Positions 12,146 through 25,320 are shown, counted from the stretch's first letter. The stretch is 64,000 bases of DNA from Chelonoidis abingdonii (GCF_003597395.2 NC_133776.1:39515722-39579721); one strand, 5' to 3'. The notes: generated from the letters alone by a model not told the origin. Numbers and translations are program-made.

Positions 12146-12424
12146 TGGGGCCCAAATTCTGGCCTCAGTTGGAGCTAGATCCTCAGCTGGTATAAGCCAG
12201 TGTAGCTCTAAGTTCAATGGACGAGCTGGAGCTCTGGCCCTAGCTGCAGAATAACTCCTTTTAAGTCAATGGAGTTATTCAGGGTTTACACTGGTTCTAA
12301 GGGCAGAATTTGACTGTGAGCACATATATTGAATGCACTAGGCCTGAGTCTCCTCTCACATACATCAGAGTTATACTGCTGTGACTCCATTGATTTCAGT
12401 GTAAATGATAGAATTTGACCCAGA
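12146..12424. mobile_element. Cluster of palindromic MITE fragments
   Basis: Several adjacent pieces of the same kind of palindromic repeat are present. One carries 'gatcctcagctggtataagccagtgtagctc' with 'ctggagctctggccc'. A second carries 'aactccttttaagtcaatggagttattcagggtttacactgg'. A third carries 'agttatactgctgtgactccattgatttcagtgtaaatg' followed by 'gaatttgaccca'. They look like nested or abutting insertions of at least two subfamilies. Boundaries are blurred by age. Confidence 0.6.
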
Positions 12425-13650
12425 GTATAGTGTATCCACCAAACTTATTTTCTACTGAGTTCTAAATAAAACCCTGGGAAATGCCAAACTGCACCTGCAC
12501 CTATTTGTTTTGCATGTGTGCTTTGTGAAATAGGGCTCACTTTGACATTTATATGTGCCTAGGGTGCACTCTGTTTAAAACTGGAGCTACATGTGAAGAG
12601 ACAAGAGCTGATTTTGGCCCTTCTAGTTTGTATAGCTGCTAAGATTTAAAGTGCTATAGGCACTAAATACTAAGCATAGTTTAGTGCTTGCAACTTCAGA
12701 CCCATGTTAAAATGTAATTCTCAGTGGCTCTATAGTCATGTATTAAGGATATGGAAAATAGAACCAGAATCTGGGGCTTTGCTGAGAATTTGGTGACATC
12801 TGATCTTGCATTAATACAATAGCACCAATTCTGATATCATCATCACATTGTAAGCTGGAGAATCATAGGAGATAGGGTTAACAAAGCCTTCTGGGTCATC
12901 TGAGCCCAACCTTGTCCTCAGTACAAATGGTGGTTCTCTGAACAAAGCTCAAGTGAATGGGTAAGGAGGATGGGATTTTCTACCCCAACCTAGTGATAGG
13001 GTGCTGGAGACTCACACATCCACTGTCACAGACAAGGGCTGTGACTTTTATACATGACTTTTGACTGGTAGAGCCACATAGTTAGGAGTCGTGCCCTATT
13101 CTCCCTATGCTACCCATAGAAGAACAACCATATGTGCTGTATGAAACGAGTCCCACTTCATGGCTTTTGCTTAGACTTCTGTTCCGTCAGTCACCTGAAC
13201 AGGTTGACCTGAATTTTGGGCCTTCCCCCATAGTTGTGAGCAGAATTTTGCCCCACATGTAGGGTCGTGTTATGCTACCAGCCTCCTAAATGTTTCATCT
13301 AGTCCAGTTGCTTCACTGACCTCTTGGCAAACTATTTCAGTGACTTGTTGAACTTTATTCCTCATCTACATAGCTCACTCAATTTCCCTTATTGGTTTTG
13401 GCTCTGTTTATTATATAGCAAGTTGCCATAGAAATCATGCAAATTATGGGTTTGATAAAAAGACTTTCCCACTGGCTAGATGCATGTAATTATTTCCATT
13501 TTTTTTTCAAATTATTCAAAGTAAATTTACTATTACATTAAACAGAACTAAAATAACATGCAACTGTTAAATATATTGTATTCAGTGATTTTTGATACCT
13601 ATGCTGTGTGCCGCATCAGCTCAGAGGCAAGTGCTGGAGATTCAAACAAC
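12425..13650. other. Non-coding stretch, no gene seen
   Basis: No gene or clear repeat. AT-rich towards the end, with a T-run at 13499-13508. Confidence 0.55.
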
Positions 13651-13815
13651 TGTGTTAGAGTGGCCAGATTTTCAAAAAAGCTCAGCACACAACAGCTCTC
13701 AGCTAAGTACCTAAATGAATTAGCCAGACAACAGGGGCTGAACTCTGTTGAAAATTTCCTTCAGTGTTATGTGCAGAGTACTTTGGAAAATTTGGTCCTC
13801 TGTTTTTCAGAGGCA
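13651..13815. mobile_element. Decayed MITE copy (ccagattttcaaaa ... gaaaatttggtcc)
   Basis: 'gtggccagattttcaaaaaagctcagcacacaacagctc' resembles one arm of a well-known palindromic repeat. 'tttggaaaatttggtcc' is a plausible partner arm. It lies inside an open frame of 165 codons (13558-14055), which is therefore best explained as chance. Confidence 0.5.
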
Positions 13816-16800
13816 TTTTTAATGCCTCAAGGAGGCATTCAGCAGAGCAAAAGGGCATGCAGTCAGGCCTTTGCATCACATTTCAGGCCCTGGATGCTGT
13901 TTGAAAACCAGATCTCTTGTTGTTTCTGCCTCATAAGTGACTTCTTGAAGAAAACAAGTCCATGGACACACACACCCTTATTGAAATATTTGGGTTCATT
14001 AGAGGTCCTTCTGGGATGCATGATGAACATACAGGCTGAAGTAGATCCCTTCTAGGTAGCTTGCATTCATCTCCCAGTTGCTCTGGTGTCACATCCTTTT
14101 GAAGCAAAGAGGAATTAAAGGCCTTCACCTCCATACTTTGGCTCTGCTGGCAGGGGAGAGGGGATGCAGTGTGAATGATGATATGCATGCCACCTTTGTT
14201 CCTATCCCCTTCCAGATAAGATTAAGCTGTTAAACTCCAGTTCACCAATCAGTGAACCAATTTACAACCCCTGTGTCACTTTAAGTGGGCTGTCTGGCTG
14301 GAGCAGGATATATATTCAAATAGCAGTTTGAGAAAGTATATTTTCTTTTGAGGATTTGTCCACTATAAAGAACTTGGAGGGAACCTTTGAATGGGACTTC
14401 TCACCCCTTAGCAGCTGAAATATCCATTGTGCCTCCCTGCTGGTTCAATAACTGCAGTTATTTTTGTTTCCAGCGCATTTGGAAATAAACATGCAAATCT
14501 ATTTTATTTCACTAGCGAAGCTCATAATGAAATGGCAAAGGGCTTGCATTTTTGAAATATTTGCCCCCTAATATCCTCTCCTATCCAGAACCCTTAAGCC
14601 TAGCTCAGGTGACCTTACAGGCTGGGCAGCAAAATCCTGCTGGGAGAGAGGAGCCTGGAGCCGCCACAGTCTCCCTTGTGGTCTCTGCCTATCATTGTCT
14701 GCTCTTATTCCACAATGAGGCTGGGCTGTCTTGGCAGGGAAAGCTTCATGGGATCAGGTATAATCCCTTGGAGAAAACAATTGTATGTGATGAGAACTCA
14801 AAAACATGAAAGGGAAAGATTTTCAGCTAGTAACTCTTCTAAATACAGCTTTATTGATAAAAATGATCTCTGCCAGTTTTCTATAGTTACCCTTCTGTCG
14901 TACCAACCCTCTTCCTCCCCTTTCCCTCCTCCCCTGCAGGAAAGCAGCGGTCATGTTATTCCATTAGTTCAAGATGAACTCATCTACTAATTAAAATAAT
15001 AATAATTAAGCAGATTTGTCTACCAAGTCTAATAAGTGTTTGATAATTAAGTCAATGGCGTTTTGTTCTGATGTGCAGATTTTTTCCACACATAAGCCTC
15101 CCCTCACCCACTTCCAGGTATGTGTATTCTATTCAGACCTTGAAGGCATTGAGTTGTATGGATTCTGAGTTAGATGATTTACATTCAACTCATTTTCCCC
15201 ATATTACTTTTTTCAAACCAGTGATTCAAGATCTAATGTTCATTCAAAGAACAGGGGTTCTTCTTGGCTTTTCTTTTGTTTCTCTTTGAAATCTGGGCAT
15301 ACGGCTCAATTTTGTTACAAATCACTGACCAACAGAGAGACTGAGAGAGAAAATCCATTTACCCCTGCTTGACTGCAGAATGGGCACTTTTTTATATCCT
15401 ATGTAAAATACAATCAAACTGCCAGTATTTTTCCCAGCCTAAAAGAGAGCAAGAGAGCCCTTCAGGGACTGTGTGTACTGTAAAATACTACTTTATAGGA
15501 TGGCCAGACCCTGTGATGGAATGTTACCCACAAAAGGTTAACATCTCTTTTGTGCTATATGTACCTGCAAGTGACTATTTGTGTGACTGGGCTGTCAATG
15601 GGATTGCCTAGGCACCATGTAGCATTGCAACTAAGAACAAAGTCATTGAATTGATCTCCTTTTGTCTGCTATTACTGCCTTGAAAATCACTTTGTATGGC
15701 CCTTAACTATTGTTTCACTTTTGTTCCCCTGCAGCATGCATGCCTGCTGTGTGCAAACAGCAGAAATAATTCATCTCCTGGGATCCCATCCGTGAAGAAG
15801 GGACATGGCCAGAGCTGGATTGTTGGAAGGCTGTTACCCCTTCCTGAGGAAAGACAGTCTGAACCTCTACATTAAATCTCGGAGAATACATATATGTGCT
15901 TCAGAGAGGCTATGAGCCTTGAGGGCCTTACTCCATTACCTCCATGGTCACGTTCCTGCCATAATATAATCAGTGTGTAAAGTCTGCTAGTTATATTAAC
16001 ATTTTTTAAAATCTCCCATGAAATAAGATGGAAAATGGAGCTCCACTGGATGTAGTCTCTGACTGTAAGGGTTCACATGTCGGCCCGCAGGAATGAAGAA
16101 TGAGTTTTTAAAATCTTGCCATTTTCATTCCAAAGAGACTAAATGAGAGCCTAGAAAAACTCAAGGCACCATCTGTAATTAACCCATTTTGTATAATCCC
16201 AGTGGTAAAGAGTGCTGAGAGAGGACGGTAAGAATGCTGTTTTGGACATCTGTCACTCCCACGATCACCTTGCATGCCCAGCAAAACAAATCCATTATCC
16301 TTTCTGATTAAAGTTAGCCAGAGATATGAAGTGATATTGGCTAGAAAGACAGATATCCATGTTGGTATGCTTTTCAATCCATGTCCTGTTTATAAAAGAG
16401 AGGAGTTCAAGAAGATTTTATTTTTTTACGGTTGCATTTCTGGGGAAAATATAAACAAACAGAATTCTTACTGTTAGTAATATTTTTACACTTACGATTA
16501 AATTATAATGGAATGCAAACTTAATTCTGGAACAAACTGGTGCACGTTAATGTTACAAACAGAAAATAATGCAGCACATAAGTAGCAAACAGAGTTGGGG
16601 GAAATTACTCCATTAATGTTTTGGTGAATTAGAAACCGAATTTCAATTCACCATGTTTATACCCTTTGGTATGCATTGTTTGTGAACATTCATGCAGTAC
16701 ATTTTATTTGGGGATAATATCTTAAAATGAAAGAGATGAATTACAAATGCTTACAGATGAGATCTGAATCAAATAAGGCTTTTATGCTGTCACACAAATT

Positions 16801-17914
16801 TAATGATGGGCCCCAAATAAAATCCCAGATCCAGACTTGTGGGGTTATTTAAAATCTGAACCTGGGTATGCAGTTTGCAATTAAGCCCTGGCTTTATGAT
16901 AGGCTAAACCAAAATCCTAGAAGCAAATACTTTCTAACCTTGGAGCATTGAAAATATGGATCCAGATACGAATTTTCTAGCTTGATCCTCTCTTTGTAAT
17001 AAATACTTCCCCTGAAAATTGGGGAAAAAATGGTTAACTTCCAGCTAAATGATTAACTCAGTGGTGGGGTTTCTACCTTTTCCTCTCTATTCGGCTACGG
17101 TTAGATTCAAATACTCTTACAGTGAACAGCATCTTGCTCCACAAACAGACCCATTGATTCCCTTGTGCTATTCCACATAAATAAAAGTAACCTACTTTGA
17201 CTCTCAAGCAGCAGATTGGCTGAGCATAATCATGAAATAGGCCCAGGACCTATAGACGACGAGGAAGGCCATAAGAAGTAAGGGTTTGATACTAAAGCAG
17301 TACCACTTAACTCCATTGAAACCCAGGAGAAGAGTCAGGTTGGGCTCTAAATAGACCCTTACTGAATTCCAGACCATGGAAGCTCCATGGTATTTTTCTG
17401 CTCATTTTGAAGCCACTCTAAATTGCAGAATCTGGATCCAAGTGCTCAACATATCTGCCAATAATTCACCAGGGTGTCACATACCTTAGCTGTAAATTAT
17501 TGGTTTTAGCTGCTTGATTCCCACTCATGTCAGTAAGAGTCTTGAAATGGGGTGAATCTAGTGATCCACTTTGAAAACTGAATTAAGAGGGGACAGTTCT
17601 AGCCAGGAGAATAGCTAGCAATTTGAAATTTGTATGTACGCTTCCTATTCTGTTGGCCTCTCTTCTACTCATAGGTTATATATCTCCTAGTTAGACATCC
17701 ATCTTGAGCAAGAACACAGATTACACAGTTTAAGAACTCTAGAAGATGAAAAATTAACCCTAGGAAATTAGAACTGAATAGCATAGTTGGTCTATCACCA
17801 TGAGACCAGCTGTAGGATGAGGGTTAGTTGAGTCTAACTGATTTTCAAACAGAATCCTGACTGAAGACTAAAAAAAAAGTGAATCTATAATGGTGAAGTC
17901 CTTTCTTCCCTCTG
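13816..17914. other. Non-coding stretch, no gene seen
   Basis: Four kilobases with stops in all frames and no recognised domain. A TATA-like string (gatatatattca, near 14307) and an (AAT)n-like run (14994-15008) are present but isolated. Frames of 60-104 codons at 14552-15611 overlap and show no family features. Confidence 0.55.
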
Positions 17915-17986
17915 AACCTGATCCAAAACCTGTTGAAGTCAACAGAAAGATTCCTATTGACTAAAATGAGTTTGGGCTCAGGCCTT
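17915..17986. mobile_element. Short palindromic MITE (cctgatccaaa ... ggctcagg)
   Basis: 'gaacctgatccaaaacctgttgaagtcaac' is followed by 'tcctattgactaaaatgagtttgggctcaggcc'. The arms pair imperfectly around the centre. It matches the 'gatccaaagcc..tcaatggg' palindrome type seen again at 29466 and 42987. Confidence 0.55.
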
Positions 17987-20520
17987 ATTTATGTAATGGA
18001 AAAAACAAAGAGATGCTTGTGGCAGATACTTGAAAGAAGGGATAAGACACCAATAATAAGCTGCCTGTTCAACCTTAGTTTTCATATCCTTTTCATGTTA
18101 TTGTCCTTTGTTTTCACTTAATTTATTGTATATCATTGTATGCAGGTGGGATCATCCAGAGAGACGCAGGCATGTAGGAGGAACCAGCCAAAAATGGACT
18201 AATGAAAACTAAAGTCCAAAGGAGTTTGGACAAGTTGATTGTGCTAAAGCTGTCAATTTACAGCTGTAATTTATGTTTCTGATTCTTAGGTGGCAGGCAG
18301 CCCAGTGTCTCATTAACCTTGGCTGAAACACAAGGTAGCCTTACACAAAAGAGAGTCAATTTCTCCAATGAATTAAGAAATACTATATTCCAGCATACAA
18401 CACGTGTAGGGAATTACAATGGGAGTGGCACACACTTCCACCAGGACTGCATTTGTCACATAACCTCTTGCTCTACCTTATTCACTTTTGCACTCATGTC
18501 CTAGTCTGATTGTGCTCTGACACTGGCATAAATAGAGTAGCTATACTCAAGTAAATTACCCCTATCCATTCTCCAGTTCACGAGGTGCCGCTGCACAAAT
18601 CCACAAATCCAAAGTCATCTTTGCAGCCGCTGATCCTGGGGCTGTGCGTGCTGTTTTGAACTATGATATAAATCAGCTATTCTAACATCCAGGGATCAAG
18701 AGTCCTGGTTGTGTCTCTCTTTCTACAACCAAACCCACTATGTTGGGGCTGGAAAGTGGGGATAATGCAGGAAGTACAAGGGTTACTTTATGCAAACCAA
18801 AGTTTCTCTTGTGGAAGTAGAATCCTCTAGTGGCTGAATCCACTGGATCCAGGGCTGGTTTGTGCAAAGCAGCCCTGATGTACTGAGAGGCTGGGCCAAT
18901 GGAATGACACCAGAGTAAAGCTGGTGCGAGAGAAGAATCGGGTTACCTTATTTACACTTTGGGAGGGAGTTCTTACTGAGCATTTTTCAGGAGAATCAAC
19001 CTTCATAAACTCTCATGGTTAAAAAGTATTGCAAAATGAAGACTCCTCCTGGCCTGACCAGCTGTTTAAAATGAGAGCAGTGCCAGACAGTCAGCAGGTG
19101 CAGAAGACAGCAGGAGGGCAAGAGAATTTGTTATAAAACTTGCCATTAACGATCATTTTTACTAGTAATTTTATTAGAGGAAAGTTTTTATTATTATTAT
19201 TATTATTGTTTTTCATTAAAAAGAAAGTGCTTGTGTTAGAAGCACATTTATATTGCACCCTGTGACTACATTTGCTTTCAGTGTCTAATAAAAGGGCGTA
19301 TTGTGCACTACATACTACATTTTGGGCTTTAAGTTGCATGCCCTCCCCCTTGCCTCCTTAGGTTCTGCAGTATTCTGTTTCTCCCTTGGAAAAGCTGACT
19401 AACCTGTATGATTTACATACACAGTAAGTGCTTTGACATTTGTTGATGGAAGGTTGTTGTTTTTAAAAAATGCATCATCAGGTGTCACTTTGCAGAACTT
19501 GAGCTTGGTAGCTGCTAAGCTATGAAAACTTTGCAGGCCTCTGAGTAAGGCTCTGTGGATTATTTCTGCACCATTAAAAATATACAAGAGCCTTTCACCC
19601 CATCCTACATAGACACATAGGCAGAGTTATTGTTGGTGCCAAATATTTGCTATAATTTTTGCAAATCATTGCTCTGTTTTTGCACTCTGAGTGCAATTAA
19701 AGATTGTACCATAAGGATGGCTTAAATGCGTTTACCTTGCTGTAGTATGTGCATTGTATTACACTGAACTGGAGAGTTCAGTCCCCTTTTGCCTCCTCTA
19801 CCAAAAGAAGAACAATTTTTAATGATAGACTCAGGGCCAAACTCATGACTGATATTATCCGTAACTAATAAGTAATAGATACATCATGAGGGCAGTCAGG
19901 TCTGAGAGGCAGACACCTGGTTCTGCAACTTGGATCCGGATTCCTGTTTGTTTTTACTTGGATATAACTTGATTTATAAGCAAATACAATTGTTTAAAAT
20001 TTTGGTACCCCAAGTACAGAAATGGAAGGCAGGAGAGCTATGTGTACCTCTCTCAAGCTAAGCCACTAACAGTGTTTCCATTCCTCACTTTCCCCATCTT
20101 TAATATGATGATTAATTCAGTCCTGGTAAATATGAAGAACCTTCCCAGTTCTGGGGTTTTAGCATGGGACACTTTACATTCTAAGGCTGTCTGTTTTCCC
20201 CAAATGTGTTTTTTGTGTTTATAAAATGTAGAAATAACTTCACTTAGACAAAGTACAACCAGTTAAAAGGAAGGGAAGAAAGCCTAAGTTTATCATAAGT
20301 CAGCTGGTATTTCAGTTACTTGGCTGTTTTATATTACAGGCCAATATTCTAACAGTAGATGAACATGCAGGGGCAACTGTAGGTGGAAAGGTTTTTGAAC
20401 ATGCAGCTTCCCTGTGCATAAACACCACAGACACACCTGTGCTAAATAAGTGTTTGATGGTCTGAAAATTCATAAGGCTGAGTTCTCGGCTGCTGAAAAT
20501 CAGCATAACTTTACTGAAGC
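17987..20520. other. Non-coding stretch, no gene seen
   Basis: No gene recognised. A (TTA)n run lies at 19187-19208. A possible MITE scrap ('gacaccagagtaaagctgg', about 18906) is too short to classify. Confidence 0.55.
19187..19208. repeat. (TTA)n microsatellite
   Basis: About seven consecutive TTA units, read directly. Confidence 0.85.
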
Positions 20521-20539
20521 AAATGAGGATAGTCAAGGT

Positions 20540-20870
20540 CATACCAGCTGAGGATCTGGGCCATAGTGTTCAATAGCCCTGACGTGTTTTCATTTTTTAT
20601 CGGCAGTAGGGTGGGCAAGTGGTTTCACACTGGGCGGTGATAGAAAATACCTTCAATGAAGTCCACCCTACAAACAGTAAATATGAAAGAAAGAAAAAAG
20701 CAGCAGAAAAAGAAAACAAAACCCAATGCTAACATCTTTGGTGTTGAAATCGGAAAGCATCGATCAGATTTTGTAGAAACATCCAAAAAGGCATGATACA
20801 TTGTGGGTCAAATTTTGCTGCTGTTATACCAGTGTAAATCTAGAGAAACTCCAGTGAGATCAATATTTAG
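20540..20870. mobile_element. Palindromic MITE fragments
   Basis: 'cataccagctgaggatctgggcc' (20540-20562) is one terminal arm. 'gggtcaaattttgctgctgttataccagtgtaaatc' (20805-20840) is an arm of a second subfamily. The 240 bp between them show no recognised structure. Confidence 0.5.
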
Positions 20871-21819
20871 CCATTTGCATTTTTTCTTCCACTATTATTT
20901 TTATTTGTCAGTTCTGGCTTCTTCCTTTCTTTGCTCTTTATTGCTATCTCTTGTACAGTGATTTTAATGTTTGTTTATTATTGTAATTTCTTTAGAAACC
21001 CATATGAGTCTCAGAGTAAATACGAAGTCTGAATGTAAGGGCACTTGTTCATGACCTTTAAAGACACCACTGATAGTGTTTTGGAAAATACAAGGAAACA
21101 AAACAGCAAGGCTCATATGTAGAACCAGCAACTTTCCAGACTTGCCAGCAAGTGCATCACTAATGAGACACAGGGTTTACACACTGCAGGTGTTATGCCA
21201 TTCAATTGTTTTTTTCCCCAAATTGGGTGGGGGAAAAAGACTTAAGCCCAGATTCTTTGGTCCAGCTAAGCTGTGCTCGAGGTAGGATAGGGCTGGGGAC
21301 AAGGTGGCTTTACTCCACTCTTTGTGTTTCCACTGCTCCAAACCCCAATTTAAATTAGAGCAGCTTTATGTCTGGCTGCCTGTGGCCCTAAGGGGATGCC
21401 CTGGTCATATCCTTCACCCTCTAGAAAGATTTCCCTATGCCAAAGGTTCCAGCTCCATCAGGTTTTCAGTTGCTTTGGATGATTGGAGCCTCTCCAACAA
21501 GGCCCCTTCCTGCCCCCCCACCATGTTTTCCCAGTGGTCATCAGGACCGATCCAAATTTCACTTAAACCTGTGCAAATCAGAAATAACTCCACTGAAATC
21601 AGTAGTAGTACATTGGTGTCAAACTGGTATAAGCGAGGTTAGAAGCCAACCCAGTAAAAGAGGGCTAACGGTGGCTGAGCAGTTGTTCTGCCAATTGACT
21701 TAAGTCCTGAGATTTCCTGTTGGATTTCTGGCAACTTTACCACACATGTCACTGCAACTGTGTACAGTAAAAAGTGCAGTTCAGTTTGTATGGATGTACT
21801 CTCCTTTCTTACAGGACAA
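20871..21819. other. Non-coding stretch, MITE scrap at 21550-21640
   Basis: No gene. Frames at 21304-21703 (88-112 codons) overlap each other in different phases. The segment 'aataactccactgaaatcagtag..actggtataagcg' (21583-21637) resembles a palindromic MITE arm. Confidence 0.5.
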
Positions 21820-22092
21820 GGATACATCTACATTTTCCTCTGGAATGTAACTTCCAGCTTGAGAAGATACAGCTGTGCTAGTTCTGGCTGAGCTAACATG
21901 CTAAACCTAGAAATTTAACCATGGTGGTACAAACAGTAGCCACCTCAAGTACAAACCCTTCCCAGCTGCTCATGCTGTTTGTGCCACTACACCTACACTT
22001 CTATTTTTAGTGCTTTAGCTCAGTCAGAACTAGTGGGGGTATGTCTCCTGGAGCTGGAACTTACAATTCCTGTTTGAACTACAGATATACCT
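21820..22092. mobile_element. Long-hairpin MITE
   Basis: About 85 bp at the left (from ggatacatctac) are inverted at the right end (tacagatatacc). Paired blocks include 'gtaacttccagct' against 'agctggaacttac' and 'ctagttctggctgagctaa' against 'ttagctcagtcagaactag'. The loop is about 100 bp. There is no coding capacity. The terminal 'tacatctacattt' resembles the 'gtctacac' ends of PIF/Harbinger-type MITEs of turtles, but no clear TSD was found. Confidence 0.72.
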
Positions 22093-23434
22093 AGAAAGGC
22101 CTGTTTATAACCTTGCATTTAAGAGGAAAGAGGCAAACTCTGGGTCAAATTCTGCCATCCTCTACACTGGTATAAATCAAAGGTGACCTAATTTAAGTTA
22201 ATCCATATTTTTTCATTGTTATAAGAGCATAATTTGTCCCCTTACTTCATCTTGAACATTTTCAAAACTGTTCTTGATTTGCAAAGTGCAGGAGATACTA
22301 AAATTCCATTATAAAAAAAGCCAGCTGCAAACCACCACTTAATAATAATAATTAATAAAAAACCCTACAGAAATTCAGGTGATTCAGGTAACAACCAATA
22401 CATAATAATGCTATTAAAGTTTCCAAATGCTCAGTTAATTTAGATTGAACAAGATAGTTATCTCTGATATACTGAATATCAACAGAACTCCAAACACTGT
22501 CAGAGGGACTCTTAGATACAATAAATAGCCCGTTAAAGAGAATTCTTTACCTTTAATATGAGAGTTTCTCGATGTGAAGTAAATGCCAGTTGATCATCCT
22601 GAGTAGATAGTGTTTTAATAAATAACTATCCACTGTGATAGCAGTGATATCCTTTGCAGGTTTTACATGGTCCCTTATGTTCATTACACCACCAAAGGCC
22701 CATATTTGTTATCTGCAGGGATTATGCTGACAACATTTTTCCACCATGGAGATTATATGGTTTTAACATTCTATGCAAATAATGCAGAGTGTTGGGTGGG
22801 CACAGTAGCTGCATTGAAACCCTGGTCCTATTTTGTGTGTGTTGATTCTCCCTCCTTTCCACCTCAAATCCCTGCACACTTCACCTGTCTTGGGTGTCTG
22901 AATGCCACCTTTAGAATGTACTTGTTCATTTAATTCTCTTGTTAATTTTAAATTCAATGGACACCTACATTTGAAAGGAAGTCCCTGTAGTCCTTAATCA
23001 TGCAAAAATCCCATTGATTGCAATGGGGGATATGTCTGAGTGATGACTGAAGGATAACCTCTTCTCCACTCCCACTGCCGCTACCAAACACTGAGCAGAC
23101 TAGTATTTACAGTATCATAAATGCCTCTGTGGTATACCAGGGATGGTATTGAACAGTGAAAGGAAAGACAGCTCAATTTACTTTTTCACTTGTAGCTCAG
23201 TTTTGTGGAAGCAAATCCTCTGTGTTTCCTGTCAAATTATTTTTAATGAGATTAATATAATTCCTTCACTTCATACATCCATGATTAAAACTGTTCAAAA
23301 ATGCATGTATTCCCTCTATATTAACCATACCAGAGGAAAATTATTTGCCAGTTTCTCAAGGATGTATGTATATTAATACCGCACCAGCCTATTGTTTTTC
23401 AGTTGCTGTAGAACTGTGAGGTGGTTTAGGAATT
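22093..23434. other. Non-coding stretch, MITE scrap at 22140-22190
   Basis: 'tgggtcaaattctgccatcctctacactggtataaatc' (22141-22178) is another MITE arm. Otherwise nothing is recognised. A short (TAA)n-like run lies near 22341-22358. Confidence 0.5.
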
Positions 23435-23535
23435 CAGGGTTGATGCTCCTACCACTTGCACCAGTGTAAATCAGGAATAATTCCTTAGGGCTTGTTTCAG
23501 AGGTTTGTAGGGCAGTGTAACTCCATTAACATCAG
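23435..23535. mobile_element. Palindromic MITE fragment
   Basis: 'cacttgcaccagtgtaaatcaggaataattcc' is followed by 'agtgtaactccattaacatcagagt'. This is the central and arm sequence of the common 'tgtaaatcaggagtaactccattga' MITE. Confidence 0.55.
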
Positions 23536-23539
23536 AGTA

Positions 23540-24340
23540 CTCACTTACATGGAACCCCTGCTGTTCTGGAGTCTCAGGGAAGATGGGTCCCAAAGGCCCT
23601 GCCTAGTGTCTGACAGATGAAGGGGCTGTGTGGCCCAGACGAAGAGCCTGAGTGACATGGCTGGGCAGCCAACTGCATGCCCCACATCAGTGTTCATTCT
23701 ATCTGCTTCCAGCAACAGCCCCATAGTTGTTCTTGCAGGGAAGAAGGGAAGGTGCAAAGGGAACCCATGACCTATTTGTCCCAAGGTGGGCTCCAGAGCC
23801 CCTGAAATGGTGATATAAGGGGAGAAGGAATGCTAAGGGCCATGCATCTTGTGTGCTAGTCACACATTTGACAGTCCTGTCACACATTCCTGCACCTCAG
23901 CTGAGAAGTCACGCATCCAAATGAACTGCAGGTAGGCTGCAGATATTACAGCATGACACACTGATGCATGATGTGCAAGACATGTGATGCATCCTCTCCC
24001 TGCTTTCCTTGCTAGATCAGAGCCAGCAACAACCAGCAGCACAAGATCAGGAGCCCAATAACTGCACCAAGCTTTCCCAGCAGCAAGACCTTGAACCCTC
24101 ACTGAAGCTCCCTGTCTCCCAGGACCTCCTGCTTCCCGCAGCCTACTGCTCCCAAGCAGCTGCTGCACTCCGTGCACCCTCCCACCAGCACACCACAGAA
24201 GCAACCTAACCTCAAGCAGTACCAACAACTGCAATAGCCACCCACCCAACTACCCTGCAGTTCTCACTCAGATTTCCACCAGACAGCCATAAGCACCTAC
24301 TCCAGCCGCTGCTGACAAGCTTTGTTCAGCTCACCCCTGC
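23540..24340. other. GC-richer non-coding block
   Basis: This block is richer in G+C than its surroundings. It holds open frames on both strands (for example 23860-24249 minus, 129 codons, and 24009-24209 plus), which overlap each other. Neither shows a domain, signal sequence or splice context. It may be an unrecognised old repeat. Confidence 0.35.
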
Positions 24341-24571
24341 CATTACTATGCTTTGAGCAATTTGTTTTGACTGTAGCTTAATTTTATGGATACATGCCAA
24401 TTATTTGCAAATTATCCTATTAAATAGTTTGCATAAATGTCACCCATGGAGCAGGAAAAAATTGACAGCTATGTGGGGTAGAGTAGTAGTGCTAAATGCA
24501 AGAATACTTTTTATGCAAGCCCAGAAGCAGCTCTGGTGATGTAAAGCCACCAGAAAGCTGGTGTTACTAGT

Positions 24572-24800
24572 GCAGAAGAATAGCCTAGTGGTTAGTGTGC
24601 TAACTTAGGCGACCCAGATGCCACTTCTTGCTGCACCACAGACTTCTTGTGGGACATTGGGCAAGTCAGATAGCCTCTCTTTGCTTCACTTCTAATCTCT
24701 AAAAAGGGGGTAATATACTTCCCTATCTCAGAGGGGTGGTGTGAGGCTAAATACACTAAAGAGGTGATCAGATACTATGGCAATGGGGGTCATATTAGTA
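24572..24800 (+). mobile_element. MIR-like (CORE-type) SINE
   Basis: The tRNA-like head 'aatagcctagtggttagtgtg' is followed by the MIR core 'gacattgggcaagtcagatagcctctctttgcttcactt' and 'aaaaagggggtaatatacttccctatctcagaggg'. It ends with 'gatcagatactatggcaatgggggtcat', the tail seen on reptilian members. The order head, core, tail fits a nearly full-length copy. Family recalled, not searched. Confidence 0.75.
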
Positions 24801-25224
24801 CTGAACACAAGATAAATATCTAAGCCCTGTAGAGTTCTGTTTGGTTTTAGTAAGGTTGTGAAGCAATAAACCAGGTTTAATTATAGCTGTTGTAATGCTA
24901 GAAACCTTTATCCAGCCCTCACCACCTCCAAACCTGTACTTTCTGGGTTTGGAAGGACCAAGTGGAACCGAAGACTGAACCACCCCTGGTTTTTCTTTTA
25001 CAAAACCACAGCTGCCTCTTTCCTGTCACAGCCTGAGCTGGTGAAATTCAACATATCTCTGTAGACTTCATTGGAGCCAGGCCACTTACACGAGCTGAGG
25101 ATCTGATTGAGCTTTCAATACTTATTTAGAATACCCTGCCACAATACTGGGCAGCTTTCTACTAGTGACACAAACTGTGGAAAAGCTGGAATGGGAAAAC
25201 ATTCAGATATGTGCATTGTAAGTG
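24801..25224. other. Non-coding stretch
   Basis: No gene. A MITE terminal arm (acgagctgaggatctg, 25091-25106) is the only recognisable piece. Confidence 0.5.
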
Positions 25225-25320
25225 CCTGGTTCTCCTTTCACACTGATATTACATCAATGTAACTTCTTTGATGTCAATGGACTTTATCCTGATTTATACC
25301 ATTGGAAAAGAAGAATCAGG
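25225..25320. mobile_element. Palindromic MITE remnant
   Basis: 'gcctggttctcctttcacactg' pairs with the right-hand 'gaagaatcagga'. The centre 'acatcaatgtaacttctttgatgtcaatggac' is the decayed hairpin of the same MITE group. Confidence 0.5.

Noticed and set aside
13558..14055. 165-codon plus-strand frame starting MQLLNILYSV
   Set aside because: No domain or family resemblance, no splice context, and it runs through a decayed MITE copy (13651-13815).
14300..14480. TATATATTC string as a possible promoter
   Set aside because: No downstream exon, initiation context or polyadenylation unit belongs to it; AT-rich sequence produces such strings by chance.
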